From the NCBI GenBank assembly GCA_033980235.1, contig CM067072.1, positions 16,247,047 through 16,311,046 of the forward strand: a stretch of DNA of 64,000 nt, given 5' to 3'. Within the stretch, counting starts at the first letter, position 1. The number at the start of each line of letters is the position of its first letter. This DNA is from Diadema setosum (Eukaryota > Echinodermata > Echinoidea > Diadematoida > Diadematidae). A program made the position numbers and the translations under genes. Below are positions 21,801 to 34,033 of this stretch, one piece after another. The notes beneath the pieces are model-generated. The model was not told the DNA's origin and made no database searches. It was given only the letters and a program-made list of their open reading frames with translations.

Positions 21801-23150
21801 TTGAATATTCTTCCTAATAATATAGTTTTAGATGATACTGTTATAGATTTATTTTCATCAACGAAGTTCTTAGGATTGACAATTGATAATAAACTTTCGT
21901 GGAAGACACATATTGATAATATTTGTCATACAATATCTTGTAACATTGGTGTTATAAGTAAAGTTAAGTTTTATTTTCCCATTCCCACCCTCCTTATGCT
22001 ATATTCAACTTTGATTTTGCCTTATCTCAAATACGGTATCATAGCTTTGGGAAATACGCACTCGATGCATTTCGATAGACTGTTACGTCTCAAGAAAAAA
22101 AGCCCTGCGTATAATTTGCAATGTATTTTGCAGATCTCATACAAAGGTTTTATTTTTTGAAAATAAGATTTTGAAAGTAACTGATTTGTATAAGTATCAT
22201 CTTGGTCAATTCATGTATAAATGCAGTAATAATTTATTACCTCCCACTTTTACTGGGACGTTTGTGAGAAACAACTGGTTCCACAGATACCCGACTCGTC
22301 ATTCTAATGAATTTCATTTACCTTTAACCAGAACTATATTCACTCAATCCACATTTACTTTTGTTGGACCAAAATTTTGGAATAGTCTTAGTGATAACTT
22401 AAAAAGGGCCCCAAGTTTGAATTGTTTTAAAGTTAAGTTAAAGAATCTTTTTTTTTTTTTTTAGATATTTATGAAAATTCATTTGAACGTCATCATCAAA
22501 TATATATATATATATATATATTCACATTTAAATTAAAAAGATAACATTTTGTTGAATTTTTTAATGATTTCAGAATTACTGGAATATTCACTTTCATTTT
22601 TCTCTTCATATTATGCGTATGGCTTAGCGGTTCCGTTCACTCTTCACTTCTTGTTTTCTCAATCGACATAGTTGTTTCTTTCTTCTACTCTCCAACCATA
22701 TTATCTCTTCTTCTTCTTCTTCATCTCTCTGTCTTTTCTTTCCCGTTCTATTTTCTGCATGACAGCGACGTAGTGTTTGGATTTGTCTGGGTGTCTGTCC
22801 AGGGTTAGTTAGGTTTTTAGTTGTAATTTGTGTAATTCATTTTTGTAAATTCAATTTCGAGTACAAAAGTAAAAGATCAGTGATATCTAATGTATATTTT
22901 GTTTCACTATGTTTGGGGGGAATGCAACCTACCAGCATTGCTTCTTCAGCATTGCTCCCCATCTCCTGCTTTCTCTAACCTTCAAAATGTTTTGTGCTTT
23001 TTTTCCACCCTATCATTTGTTTATCCTTAAATATCATTTCTCATATTTTGTAATTGTTGACTACTGTTTTGTGTGAGAAAAAAATGTATTTACAAGTTCT
23101 GTTGGAGATGAAAAAAAAATAATTAATGAGTGAATGTATGAATGAGAATC
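18826..23150 (+). pseudogene. CR1/Jockey-group LINE, endonuclease plus reverse transcriptase (decayed)
   Basis: ATG at 18826 opens 'MAQNNNFAFQSLNDDDFND', and a frameshift follows near 18975. Endonuclease blocks follow: 'LVHLNIRSLN' (about 18985), 'SETWL' (about 19095), 'GGGVAFYIK' (about 19170), 'YRPHNSN' (about 19320) and 'IGDFNIDI' (about 19415). A Helentron insert (19446-20303) splits the domain, which resumes with 'EFLDIMLSASFLPLVTKPT' (about 20335-20390). A deletion removes the part before 'NLYYADR' (about 20550). The reverse transcriptase has 'YRPISLLSPISKLL' (about 21160), 'DFSKAFDTIDHEI' (about 21375) and 'RCGVPQGSLLG' split by a frameshift (about 21530). The motif V region is damaged by a T-rich tract (about 21640). 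The C-terminal domain ends near 22464. T-rich UTR with a TA repeat (22500-22521) follows, and the tail is GAATG-rich near 23130. Many lesions show that it is inactive. Confidence 0.9.
19446..20303 (-). mobile_element. Second Helentron-like family, 858 bp, inserted in LINE
   Basis: Read on the minus strand it starts TTATACCCCCGCC and ends with the subterminal inverted repeat GGCGGGGGTATAA, then the hairpin GTCGCTGTAGCGAC, then CTAG at 19449-19446. That is the Helentron layout of a sub-TIR, a 3' hairpin and a CTAG terminus. The interior has four diverged units of about 155 bp, each with a GTTACCATGGCAAC palindrome (about 19597, 19758, 19922 and 20071) and 'AAACTGAGGAAGTAG'. A (CCGA)n run occupies 20208-20262. 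A 26-bp tandem duplication lies at about 19483-19535. The insertion separates 'GDFNIDI' from the rest of the LINE endonuclease. Confidence 0.75.
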
Positions 23151-23170
23151 TCAGAAATCATTTTGTACAT

Positions 23171-23213
23171 CGGATCACCTAATTTGTCAGTCTTGACAAA
23201 TTCTCGCGTCTAG
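23171..23213 (+). mobile_element. Solo 3' terminus of the H-family Helentron
   Basis: CGGATCACCT is followed by the hairpin AATTTGTCA/TGACAAATT and then a CTAG end at 23210-23213. Only this terminal 43 bp is present. A complete 5' end (H3) starts 11 bp later, which looks like end-to-end Helentron insertion or a tandem remnant. Confidence 0.7.
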
Positions 23214-23223
23214 TTCAATATTT

Positions 23224-26200
23224 AGGTGATCCGATCGAGTATCCTCTCGGATCACCTTCTGTATCTGTACGGATTCTTTCTTCTTCTTTCTTTCTTTATT
23301 TCTCCCCAAAAGTTGTGCAGAGATTAACTCAAAAAGTTCTTCGACTATCAATTTCAAACTTATATCATGTATCATGTCCCAAAGACGGCAGATCTAATGT
23401 ATCATTGTGATTGGTCGACCGTGAGTCACTATGACGTCATTATCTAAAATCACATTTTCGTTCATATCTCAATAATGGAATGGAATTTCTCAATGAAATT
23501 TACGTCTCATATAGCTCAAATCAAGTTCTTATCACTCATATCTCAAATTTTATCTTTACACCAAAAACGTACGCGTATGCGCGCGTTGAAATGTTGACAT
23601 GCCCTAATCGAGCTCAAAATCTTTTCGCACACGTTTCAGATCATTTGGAGCATTTTTTTGAAAAAAATGAAAAAAAAAAAATGGACGGACGCGTACGCGC
23701 GTGCATAAACGCACGCGCAGCTCGTATGCAATAGAAATTTCCCGGTTTTTTTTTAACCTGGATCGGATGTATAAAATGTCAAGGAATAATTCTACCAAGT
23801 TTCAAGTCAATCCGACTCAATATGACGTCATACGGGCCCATCAAAGTTGAAATTCCGTACGCGCGTCAGTGGCGATACACAGTGCATATATACCAAAAAA
23901 CCGCTAATTTTAAATCCCATTTAACTCGTCAGGATGGACGGTGACCCCCCCCCCCCCCCCCCCCCCCCATTTTCTTTTCATATTCTGAAAGCTGGCGAGT
24001 TGTACATATCATTTCATGGATGCCCGATGCTGAAAAAATGATTGAAAGATTTCAAATTCCTTAATGAAATAAAAAAGGTAAATTTTCAAAATGACGTCAT
24101 CAAATTTCAAGTTCACTCGAGCGTATCTCACATATCCTATGCCGATTTTCACACAGATTTCCGTATGCTGTAGCTTATTAGGTGATCCGAGTATCCTCTC
24201 GGATCACCTTCTGTATCTATACTGATTCTTTATTCTTCTTCTGTTTCTTTCTTTCTCCCCAAAAGTTGTGCAGAGGTTAGATCAGAAAGTCCTCTGCCTA
24301 TCAATTTCAAAATTATACCATGTATGCATCATGTCCCCAAATCTAATGCATCATTGTGATCAGTTGACCGAGATGTCACTATGACGTCATTATATGAAAA
24401 CACATTCTCAATCATATCTCATTAATGGAATGCAATTTTTCAATGAAATTTACGTCACATATATTTCAAGTTATGTGCATTCTACTCATATTCTCAAAAT
24501 TCATCTCCACCCTTAAAACGTGCGCGTACGCGCGTGTTGAAATATTTGCATACTGCAATCGAGCTCAAAACTTTTTTGCACACGTTTCAGACCATTTGGA
24601 GTATTTTTAGAAAAATTGAAAAAATTGGACGGACGCGTACGCGCGCGCACATATGCGCACGCACAGCGCATATGTCATACAAATTCCCCGTTTTTGCAAT
24701 TGGATCGGTTGTCCGAAATGTCAAGGAATATTTATACCAAGTTTCAAGTCAATCCAACTCAATATGACGTCATAAGGGCCCGTCAAAGTTGAAATTCCGC
24801 GCGCGAGTCAATGCCAATATACAGTTCAACTATGCCAAAAAACCGCCAATTTTAAATCTGATTTTACTCGTCGGGATGGACGATGACCCCCCATTTTCTT
24901 TACGTATTCTGAAAGCTCATGAGTTGTACATGTCATCTCATGGGTTGCCGATGCTGGCAAAATGATTAAAAGGTATCAAATTTCACAATGAAATAAAAAA
25001 AACTAAAATTTGAAAATGACGTCATCAAATTTCAAGTTCACTCGAGCGTATCTCCCTTATCCTTTTCCGATTTACCCCCAGATTTCAGTATGTTGTAGCT
25101 TATTAAATGTACTTTCAAAGTTGTAGTAACTATATTTTAATTGGATGATGGTATCACCTTGTAAAAATGGACTGAAAGTAATCTTGTCAAATTTGACCAG
25201 TTTACGTGTTATCTCTATGGGAGTGTAGTTTTTCTGGAAATGAAAACTGACATGACTATCTTTATCGAGCACTAGCTCACTTATGCTTCGGTGAATTTCT
25301 CCAATATTTTAGTATGCTGTAGCTGATACTTTGGGCTATCGTGAGTGTGCCCTTTGTTTTTTCATACGGAGTCGGCATCACTTCTAAAAACTTGGTTGAA
25401 ATTCAAGCTTATCTTCGATGTATTGAAATATTTCTTTCTTTCTGTAACTTTCTTTGCAATAACTCAAGAAAAACATATCCTATCACCACCATATTTTGCA
25501 CATGTTTAGTTCATGTCACGTACATTATTTCACAAAATAACAACTACTTCATCAGACACCATCTTGGGTATGTAAATTAGGGTCAAAGGTCATAAATGTT
25601 TCATCCTGTATCTTCGTGAATACATGTCCTATCTTTCCCATATTTTGCACACGTAAAGACCATGTTACATGGATCATTTCACAAAATTACCATTTTTGGC
25701 TTAGAGGCCATCTTGTTTGTGCAAAATGGGGTCAAAGGTCATATGAACTTCTTCCTGTATCTTCGTTATGACGTGTTATATCTATGGGAGGGAATTTTTC
25801 TAGATGTGAAAATTGACATGGTTGTCTTTATCGACAACTAGCTCACTTACCCTTCGGTGAATTTCTCCCAGATTTTAATATGTTGTAGCTGAGACTTTGC
25901 GCTATCGTTATCTGCCCTTCGTATTTTCATACGATGTCGGAATCATGTGAAAAATCTTGGTTGAAATTAAAGCTTATCTTCGATGTATTCAGATATTTCT
26001 TTCTTTCTGCAACTTTCTTTGCAATAACTCAAGAAAAACAGCCCCTATCACCTCCATATTTTGCACGTATTTAGTTCATGTCACGTACATTATTTCATAA
26101 AATTACAACTACTTGATCGGACACCATTTTGGGTATGTAAATTAGGGTCAAATGTCATAAATGTTTCGTCTTGTATCTTGGTGAATGCCTGCCCTATCTT

Positions 26201-26797
26201 TCCCATATTTTGCACACGTATAGACGATGTCGCGAGAATCATTTCACAAAATAACCACTTTTACCTCAGATGCCATCTTGGGAGTGTAAAGGTGGGTCAA
26301 AGGTCATATGTATTTGTTGCTGTATCTTCGTTATCTAGTGTATACAGAATAGTACCAAAGATGGCAGACATGATTCCCTTTTCTAAATGAGAATCCAAAC
26401 ATCACACGGCCAATGTCTCTAAACACAGCTGAAACCTCTATGGTCATGCCTATTTCGATCAGGACTCGAATCATTGATAAAAAAAAATCGGATCACCTTA
26501 ATTTGTCAGTGATGACAAATTACAATCTCTAGTTGAATGCTCTTTCAGTAACGTACATCAGAATTTTGATTGGTTGACGTCATCACCTCGTAAAGATGTA
26601 TTGAAAGTAACCTTGTTACCTTGCACTAGCTCACTTACCCTACCGTGAATTTCTCCCAGATTTTAATATGTTGTAGCTGAGATTTTGGGCTATCGTTATT
26701 GTACCCTTTATTTTTCATTGGACGTCGGGATTACGTCAAAAAACTTGGTTGAAATTGGCACTTGGCTTCGATGTAGCGTCATTTTGCTTAAAGGGGC
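23224..26797 (+). mobile_element. Helentron-like element H3, split by H4
   Basis: The 5' part (23224-24179) has the hairpin start, CRE palindromes and a C-run (about 23945-23970). It stops at 'GTAGCTTATT', exactly where H4 starts, and resumes after H4 at 26533 with 'GAATGCTCTTTCA' and 'TTTTGATTGG', matching the order in intact H6 (about 38100-38150). The 3' part breaks off at about 26797 (TTGCTTAA followed by AGGGGCCCTGAAA, perhaps the edge of another TIR element). No coding frame is present. Confidence 0.8.
24180..26532 (+). mobile_element. Helentron-like element H4, complete, 2353 bp
   Basis: The 5' end AGGTGATCCGAG forms a hairpin with CTCGGATCACCT. The 3' end has CGGATCACCT as a subterminal inverted repeat of the 5' tip, then AATTTGTCAGTGATGACAAATT as the 3' hairpin, then CTAG at 26529-26532. 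It is inserted between T residues of H3, as Helentrons do. The body carries TGACGTCA palindromes and DR1-type GGGTCAAAGGTCA at 25580, 25729 and 26294. It lacks the tRNA-like segment of H1 and H6, so two subfamilies are present. It is non-autonomous. Confidence 0.85.
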
Positions 26798-27679
26798 CCT
26801 GAAATCCAAATGCATGTTGATTAGTGTTGATTTGTGATACACTCAACATCACATTTGCGGTAATATCTAGAAACATTTCATATATTTTTGACGATTTTTT
26901 TCTTCTATTTTTCTTCAGATTACTCGGGAACGCCCACCAAAAATCCTTCCAAACCAATCAATGTTAATATTCTTGAGATGACCTCATCTGTCACTCATTG
27001 CTAAAGTACTGAAATGTTTAACAAAAGACATTGGAATGCACCTTCCTCTCGACTCAGCATAACTTGCATGTTTGACTAACAAAAGACATGGCGAGGGAAT
27101 AAATTTTCGGTTCTCTGGAAGAAGAGTTAAAAAAAAAGTCCAGAGTTGAGGGACTCTGAGGCTTCAACCCCCTCCCCCAAGTTTGGTAAAAGTCCGTTGT
27201 GGGATTTTCAAAGAAAATGAAAACGGTAAAGGTTTAATATGCATAGTTCATAGACATCGACTTCATCTCCCATCGGTATAACGTAATACCGTACAAAGTA
27301 TATGATTATTGAAGTGGGATTTCTCTTCAATTTGTCTCCTTCTAGGAAATCTGTAAGATCGCAACTGCTGATCTGTAATTTAACAAACATGTCAGAAAAA
27401 GGAGCCACGGGACTCGAACCTGCCATCTACAACTAAAGAAAAAGCACACCTCAATCTGCACTCCTCTATGTAATATTCTCTTGCTTATGGATTATGATTA
27501 TTCTACATTTCCCGGCAGCGTTTGTACATTTCCCGTCACAATTGAACGTTTGTGCATTTCCCGCTAATGACATTTTGAGATTTGTACATACCGGCGAGAC
27601 GTTTGTGAATTTCCCAGTGTGTGCACATTTCCCAGCGAGACGCTTCATACAAATCCCGAGTCCACTGCAGGCCTATTGC
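26798..27679. other. Gap: possible tRNA-like B box and a degenerate minisatellite
   Basis: On the minus strand near 27424-27395 a B-box-like GGTTCGAGTCCC is followed by GTGGCTCC and a T5 run, as in a tRNA 3' half or SINE head. No A box is found. At about 27505-27655 a loose ~25-bp repeat, 'TTTGTGCATTTCCCG', recurs about five times. No gene is seen. Confidence 0.4.
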
Positions 27680-27682
27680 TAA

Positions 27683-28781
27683 GGGTGGGATTTCACGGAG
27701 CACGCGAACGATTTGCGAAGGACGCGAATAGCAAAATCCAGCATTCGTATTTTAGTCTGCAAAAGATCGCCAAACGAACGTGAGGGTTCGGAAGCGTCGT
27801 CAATTGTTCGCGAATGTCGTTTTTACTTCGGCGAGAATTTCAAAAAAGTTTGAAATTTTTGCGAACCTTTTCCGCACACTTGGTCGTGATTTGCTCGTGT
27901 ATTGTTCTCGAAAGTGTCTTTAAAGCCTCGTCATTATGCGCAAGACCTTCCTCAAGACACGCGCGATGTTCGCAAAATGTTCGTGAAACCCCAAACAGAC
28001 TCCGAAACTTTGGAGAATGTCTCGCGTATATTACGCGAAATCTGCGAAGTTTTTCCGATCATTTTACGACGTAATCGCAAACTATTCGCGTACCTTTTGA
28101 GATATTCTTGCGAACGTTTAGCGCACGTTTGGGGGATGTATGACCTATACGTTTTCTACAAATAAAAATCATAACATACATCTAAACATCAAACAATTAT
28201 TAAAAACATAGTAACAAAAGAAATTAAAGACTAGCAAGGAGAAATAAAATAATGTTTGATATACCAAAAAAAAAAAATCGTAGAATACACTTAAAATTAA
28301 TCTTAAGTATGTAAAATTTCATTTGAACTATAGAGATTATGTGTTGGAGGAACTGCAAAAAAAAAAAAAAAAAAAAAACAGATCAAAGGCTATACTAGTG
28401 GAGATATGTCCTAGGAAAGAAAAAATGTAGGCAAGCACACGATAGAGAAATGAGAGAAAATGAAAGGAGAAATAGAGGAAAGAAAAAAAATTCAACTCAA
28501 GACAGCTTCCACCTCTACTTGGGTACATTTTCTCCCATGATTATTGACAATTTTTCGTTGTTCGCATTTCCGTCGCGTGTTCTTCGTGTACGTAACATGC
28601 TGTACTTTAGCAATGATACACACGACATTCGCACATACGTCGTGGAAACTTCGCACAAATTGCGCAAGAATAGTTTTCGGCTTCATTGTCGGAAAACATT
28701 CGGAGAAAAACTTTTCTGAATGTTGGATTTTGCTGTTCGCGTCCTTCGCAAATCGTTCGCGTGCTCCGTGAAATCCCACCC
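27683..28781. mobile_element. TIR element A, 1.1 kb, TAA-flanked (Harbinger-like target)
   Basis: The inverted ends start GGGTGGGATTTCACGGAGCA and continue for about 50 bp (CGCGAACGATTTGCGAAGGACGCGAAT, broken here). The flanks are TAA at 27680-27682 and 28782-28784, the 3-bp TWA target preferred by PIF/Harbinger elements. The interior is rich in TTCGCG words. Overlapping short frames on both strands show no transposase motif. The right two thirds is the parent sequence of element B. Confidence 0.75.
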
Positions 28782-28784
28782 TAA

Positions 28785-29945
28785 GGTACGAGCGAAGAAG
28801 CGACCCAACCAAGCGCGACACGGCGCGAGGCGCCCCTAGGCTCTCGGCTGGACTCTTTTCATGCGACTCCATTCACTCAGCGTGCTCTCACAGCACAACT
28901 GGACAATGGAGTGGGCCGGGGTCAGATGTATCTATAGTAGTTCTTGGTTATGAGTGTAGAGACATTACTAATTGTACCCTTGCACAATTCGAAAATGTCA
29001 CGTTTCTATAAAAGGTCACGAATTTCTATAGAGTTGTACACAAAAAGGATATAATGTAATATTGCTCCAAAAAGTACAACAGTATAGGTCCCCCATTTCA
29101 TCAAATATGCATTCAAATTAATGAAAAGGGGCTCAAGTTAAGCAATTTTCAATTCAGCGTCCTCTTCTCACGATTATGTTTGATCTATTTGGCCCTACTT
29201 GTCACCAATACTTGTATTATGCTCATTCCACATCCATGAAATGATATATGAAGTGTACGAGAAGACGCGTTGCGGTAGTATAAACATATATGAATGGATA
29301 TAGGGTTTTGTTGATTTTGTTATTTATATGTATAATATAAGTTTCCCCGCCCAATTTCATCAGATTTGCATTCGACTTAACGATGCGGTCATTCAAGTTC
29401 GAGTGAATTGTGAATGATCGCCGAGATCTACATTCAAAGTGGTAAGTACTTCATTCAATTCGATTTCATGTACATGCGATTTCATGAGTTTCTCACGCAA
29501 GGGTGTAAAAAAGGGCATTCAAATTAAAAATGCTAATGCAACACATTAAAATTCGCATCAGCACCGCCGTGGAGAGCGTTAAGGAATTAAAATTCACGAT
29601 AAGGCAAACAATTACAAAGTATGGGCAATCTTTTTCGTTTTCGCTTTTATTCTTTGTAGTTACTCAGCTGTTTGAATCTGCAAACTTGATATACCTTGAA
29701 ATATGATTTTTGACTCACACGTTTGGCTAATAACTCGTATAACCCCACTTTCAACACATACATTTACACTTTATTCATACACTATATTTTAGCCGCTGGT
29801 ATACATTACAGAGTATGCGTGAACAACTCGAATACGGACAGAATTAGTGGATGAAGCGTGACCTTGACAACCAGCAAAACTGGCGATGTAACCCTTTGGT
29901 AAAATATGTCTATCTACAGCTGATCCGATTTGCGGCAGCTTATGA
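28785..29945. other. Gap with short inverted matches to 32.8 kb
   Basis: Mostly AT-rich. A block at about 29300-29380 (CCCAATTTCATCAGATTTGC) is inverted at about 32845-32880 with a few differences, so a further decayed inverted repeat seems to surround 29.3-32.9 kb. No gene is called. Confidence 0.4.
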
Positions 29946-29947
29946 TA

Positions 29948-30638
29948 TGTGACCGTGCACCTCAAAACGAACATAAAGTCGCACACACTGATTTTGCCTG
30001 AGGACTGAAAATAACTGAAGTGGGTCAGCCTAGCCGAACTTGACCTTTTCATATTTTCTGAAAGAGCGGGTCTTCTTTTACATTATGCTAAAATTTGGTA
30101 TCATAAAACGGGCAGGAAAGTGTGTTTTTTAGCAGTTTATCTCGAACATTTTTGGTAGAATAGTATGATTAGGTGTGTCTTCAGAATCCCTTTTTCATTT
30201 CTGAAAAAACCTTGTCCACACTCTTCACTTTCAACTCTGATAACTTTTGAAAGAATAGTGCTACTGCTTTGAAAGTTGGCATTAATTACGGACAGAATGT
30301 GTTAATGAGGCATCTTTACTTTCAGTTTAATCTGATAATCCCTTCAATGTTGTTACTCTGGTGGTTTACTTCCTGTTTTTTGTCCCACTCATCGCACAGC
30401 CAGCACGGTTTGGTAAAGATTAAGTGCTTGAATAGACACTGTACTTCAGAGCCTCTTTTCTCAGTTCACACTTTTCCTGAGTTTGTGCTTTCTTTCCAAT
30501 ATTTAGGTAGGCTAGGAGAGTCCATTTGATTTGAGTTATACATCATTTTAAAGCTTGAAGTCTGCTCTTTCAGAATGTGGTCTTAACTAAGAATTCATGT
30601 CTGGCGACTTTTTGTTTGTTTTGAGGTGCAGGGTCACA
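29948..30638. mobile_element. TA-flanked TIR element, 691 bp
   Basis: The ends TGTGACCGTGCACCTCAAAA and TTTTGAGGTGCAGGGTCACA are inverted repeats of about 40 bp with few mismatches. The flanks are TA at 29946-29947 and 30639-30640, as for Tc1/mariner-type insertion. An internal block at about 30500-30570 ('GAGAGTCCATTTGA ... GCTCTTTCAGAA') recurs inverted at about 51705-51775, so that part is shared with another repeat. There is no coding evidence. Confidence 0.7.
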
Positions 30639-30708
30639 TATGGACATGGGGAACTAAGGAATGGAAACAAAATGGATCAATATGGATTTGGGCGTATACG
30701 ATCCCTAA

Positions 30709-32354
30709 GGGTGGGATTTCACGGAGCACGCGAACGATTTGCGAAGGACGCGAATGACAAAATCCAACATTCGGAAAAGTTTTTCTCCGAATGTTTTCCG
30801 ACAATGAAGCCGGAAACTATTCTTGCGCAATTTGTGCGAAGTTCCCACGACGTATGTGCGATTGTCGTGTGTATCATTGCTAAAGTACAGCATGTTACGT
30901 ACACGAAGAACACGCGACGGAAATGCGAACAACGAAAAATTTTCAATAATCATGGGAGAAAATGTAGCAAGGAGAGGCGGAAGAAATAAAAAAAAAATCA
31001 ACTCAAATCAGCTTTCTTGAGTTGATTTTTTTTCTTTCCTCTATTTCTCTTTTCGTTTTCTCTCATTTCTCTATCGTGCAATTGCCTACATTTTTTTTCC
31101 CCTAGGACGTATCTCCACTAGTAAAGCATTTGATCTTTTTTTTTTTTTTTTGCAGTTCCTCTAACACATAATCTCTATAGTTCAAATGAAATTTACATAC
31201 TTAAGATTGATTTTAAGTATATTCTGCGATTTTTTTTTTGTATATCAAATATTCTTTCTCTTTGCTAGTCTATAATTTCTTTTGTTACTATAGTTGTTAA
31301 TAATTGTTTGATGTTTAGATGTATGCTACGATTTCTATTTGCAGAAAACGTACAGGGCATACATCCCCCAAACGTGCGCTAAACGTTCGCGAGAATGTCT
31401 CAAAAGGTACGCGAACAGTTTGCGATTACGTCGTAAAATGATCGGAAAAACTTGTGAATTGTGCTCGTGAATTGTTCTCGAAAGTGTCTTTAAATCTTCG
31501 TCATATGCGCAAGACCTTCGCAAGACACGCGCGATGTTCGCAAAATGTTCGTGAAACCCCAAACAGAGTCCGAAACTTCTGAGAATGTCTCGCGTATGTT
31601 ACGCGAAATCTGCGAAGTTTTTCCGATCATTTTACGACGTAATCGCAAACTGTTCGCGTACCTTTTGAGACATTCTCGCGAACGTTTAGCGCACGTTTGG
31701 GGGATGTATGCCCTGTACGTTTTCTGCAAATAGAAATCGTAGCATACATCTAAACATCAAACAATTATTAACAACTATAGTAACAAAAGAAATTATAGAC
31801 TAGCAAAGAGAAAGATTGATATACAAAAAAAAAATCGCAGAATATACTTAAAATCAATCTTAAGCATGTAAATTTCATTTGAACTATAGAGATTATGTGT
31901 TAAAATTTAGAGGAACTGCGAAAAAAAAAGATCAAATGCTTTACTAGTGGAGATACGTCCTAGGGGAAAAAATGTAGGCAATTGCACGATAGAGAAATGA
32001 GAGAAAACGAAAAGAGAACTAGAGGAAAGAAAAAAAAATCAACTCAAGAAAGCTGATTTGAGTTGATTTTTTTTTATTTCTTCCGCCTCTCCTTGCTACA
32101 TTTTCTCCCATGATTATTGAAAATTTTTCGTTGTTCGCATTTCCGTCGCGTGTTCTTCGTGTACGTAACATGCTGTACTTTAGCAATGATACACACGACA
32201 ATCGCACATACGTCGTGGGAACTTCGCACAAATTGCGCAAGAATAGTTTCCGGCTTCATTGTCGGAAAACATTCGGAGAAAAACTTTTCCGAATGTTGGA
32301 TTTTGTCATTCGCGTCCTTCGCAAATCGTTCGCGTGCTCCGTGAAATCCCACCC
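30709..32354. mobile_element. Palindromic derivative B of element A
   Basis: Arms 30709-31453 and 31617-32354 are near-perfect inverted copies of each other around a 163-bp spacer. Each arm corresponds to the right part of element A (about 28030-28781). The spacer and right half together match A from about 27890 onward. A smaller hairpin (AAATCAACTCAA...TTGAGTTGATTT) lies in each arm (about 30995-31030 and 32037-32073). The flanks are TAA and TTA, not identical direct repeats, which fits a rearranged rather than a normally transposed copy. Confidence 0.85.
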
Positions 32355-33565
32355 TTAGATATAAAATTCTGAGATACGGCTATTTTCTAAATGTTACATC
32401 CATACTGTTAGGGATGAATTGAAAGTGACAGAAAGGTCGACAGGAGAGAAATACATCCAATAAATTAAGATAATTAAATGAGACTTTGATTTGAAAATGA
32501 AATTGTATCATCCACTCGTATGAGAGTGAAAATAAAAAAAAATCCGTAGATGTTGTGTATGTTGATTGAATTCGAACGTTCAAAGTGCGAAGTTGTGTTC
32601 CTATAAATGAAATTGAAACTGGTATTTGGCACGAATTTAAACGTCTATCCAGCTGGCGCGAAATTGAATGGCAACTTTGAGTGGTTATATTGAATGAAAT
32701 TCTCTCTACATTGAATGAAATAAAATTTAAAAGGAATGACATGAAAATACTAATGAAATTGAATACTCAAAGAATTAAAATGAATCGTGAGAGGAAAGCA
32801 GTTACCAAAATCGCTTGAATTTGAACGAATTTTCATTAATTCGAATGCAAATCTGATGAAATTGGGCGAGAAAACCTTTAATACATTATACATGAATTAT
32901 GCTGTATGCTTTCTCGTACGTACAGCTATTGTCAGTTGTCTTTTTTTTTTCGGGGGGGGGGGATACGGTGGGGTTCTTTAGATTGCTTTCTATGTTAATA
33001 TGTTGTCTTCTAATCAAACAACAATGAGACATTACTTTTCTATTGTTTACCTTCGTAACGCAGCAGGACCATCCGTGATGTATATAGACACTTCGGCCCC
33101 ACCGTAAGGCAACGGTGCCCTATGGACTGGTTCGGGAGGGCTTTTCCCTTATCTCCATATCCCGTGTTACATACCACTGATTTCGTTCTTTCATACGGAA
33201 CTAAACTATCATACAATATCAAACTAGCATTGTCGTCACATCCTACAAATATAATGCAGCATTGTGCAGAGACTTGCGTAGGACAAGGATCACTTATTGC
33301 CCTATTATACTTGGTGTGCTCGGATAATAGACGGGGATGTGGAATGCTCTTCTAATCCAACATGAATATGAAATAGGGGACGTCAAGCAGAGTATAGGTA
33401 AATAACGGTTTTCTCATCAGAGAGAGAGAGAGAGAGCTAGGATCCAGAGTGGATTCTCACATTGCCGACAGAGTTGTATTGGAAATATTGTTAAGCTCCC
33501 ATGCAGTTCCGTTGTTTGTTATTTTTTTTTTTTTGCTGAAGACACAAACATGGCCGCATGTCATA

Positions 33566-33614
<49 letters not shown>

Positions 33615-34033
33615 TGTATATATATATTATATCATGTACGTCTAACCTTCGCACTCCCGACCCAGCTCACCTCCCTGGGCTGGGGCTACCAGCGGCAGGG
33701 GATAGGCTGGGCACGCGCCCGGTCTGTAAAAACGCGAGGGGATTTGGTTAGTGCACTCGCAGGCTCACCTGCCACATCATCATCTATAAGGACAGAAATT
33801 AGGAAAAGGTTACGTTAAATTCATAAAGTTAATTGACTTTTATTTAAGAGAAAACTCTCCTCTTGTTCAAATGATTACATTATACACATTTTAACTTGGC
33901 ATGCACATTCTTACAATCCCATTTCGGTACATGTTATACTTACATACAGCTTCGGCATGTTCAGTGCAAGTGCAAAAAACAAAAACAAAAACAAAAAAAA
34001 AGTGGGGGGGGGGGTTAATAGGGGAAAGGGAAA
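32355..34033. other. Gap with GA and TA microsatellites
   Basis: It contains a decayed inverted match to 29.3 kb (about 32820-32890), a G9 run (about 32952), (GA)8 at 33420-33436, (TA)n at about 33570-33612, and an A/G-rich run before H5 (about 33976-34015). Small frames around 33.1-33.7 kb lack motifs or splice support. No gene is called. Confidence 0.45.

Noticed and set aside
28492..28872. 126-codon minus-strand frame and similar ones at 30597-30989 and 32352-32074
   Set aside because: They lie in TIR element A and its palindromic copy. The same DNA is open in several frames on both strands and shows no transposase motif.
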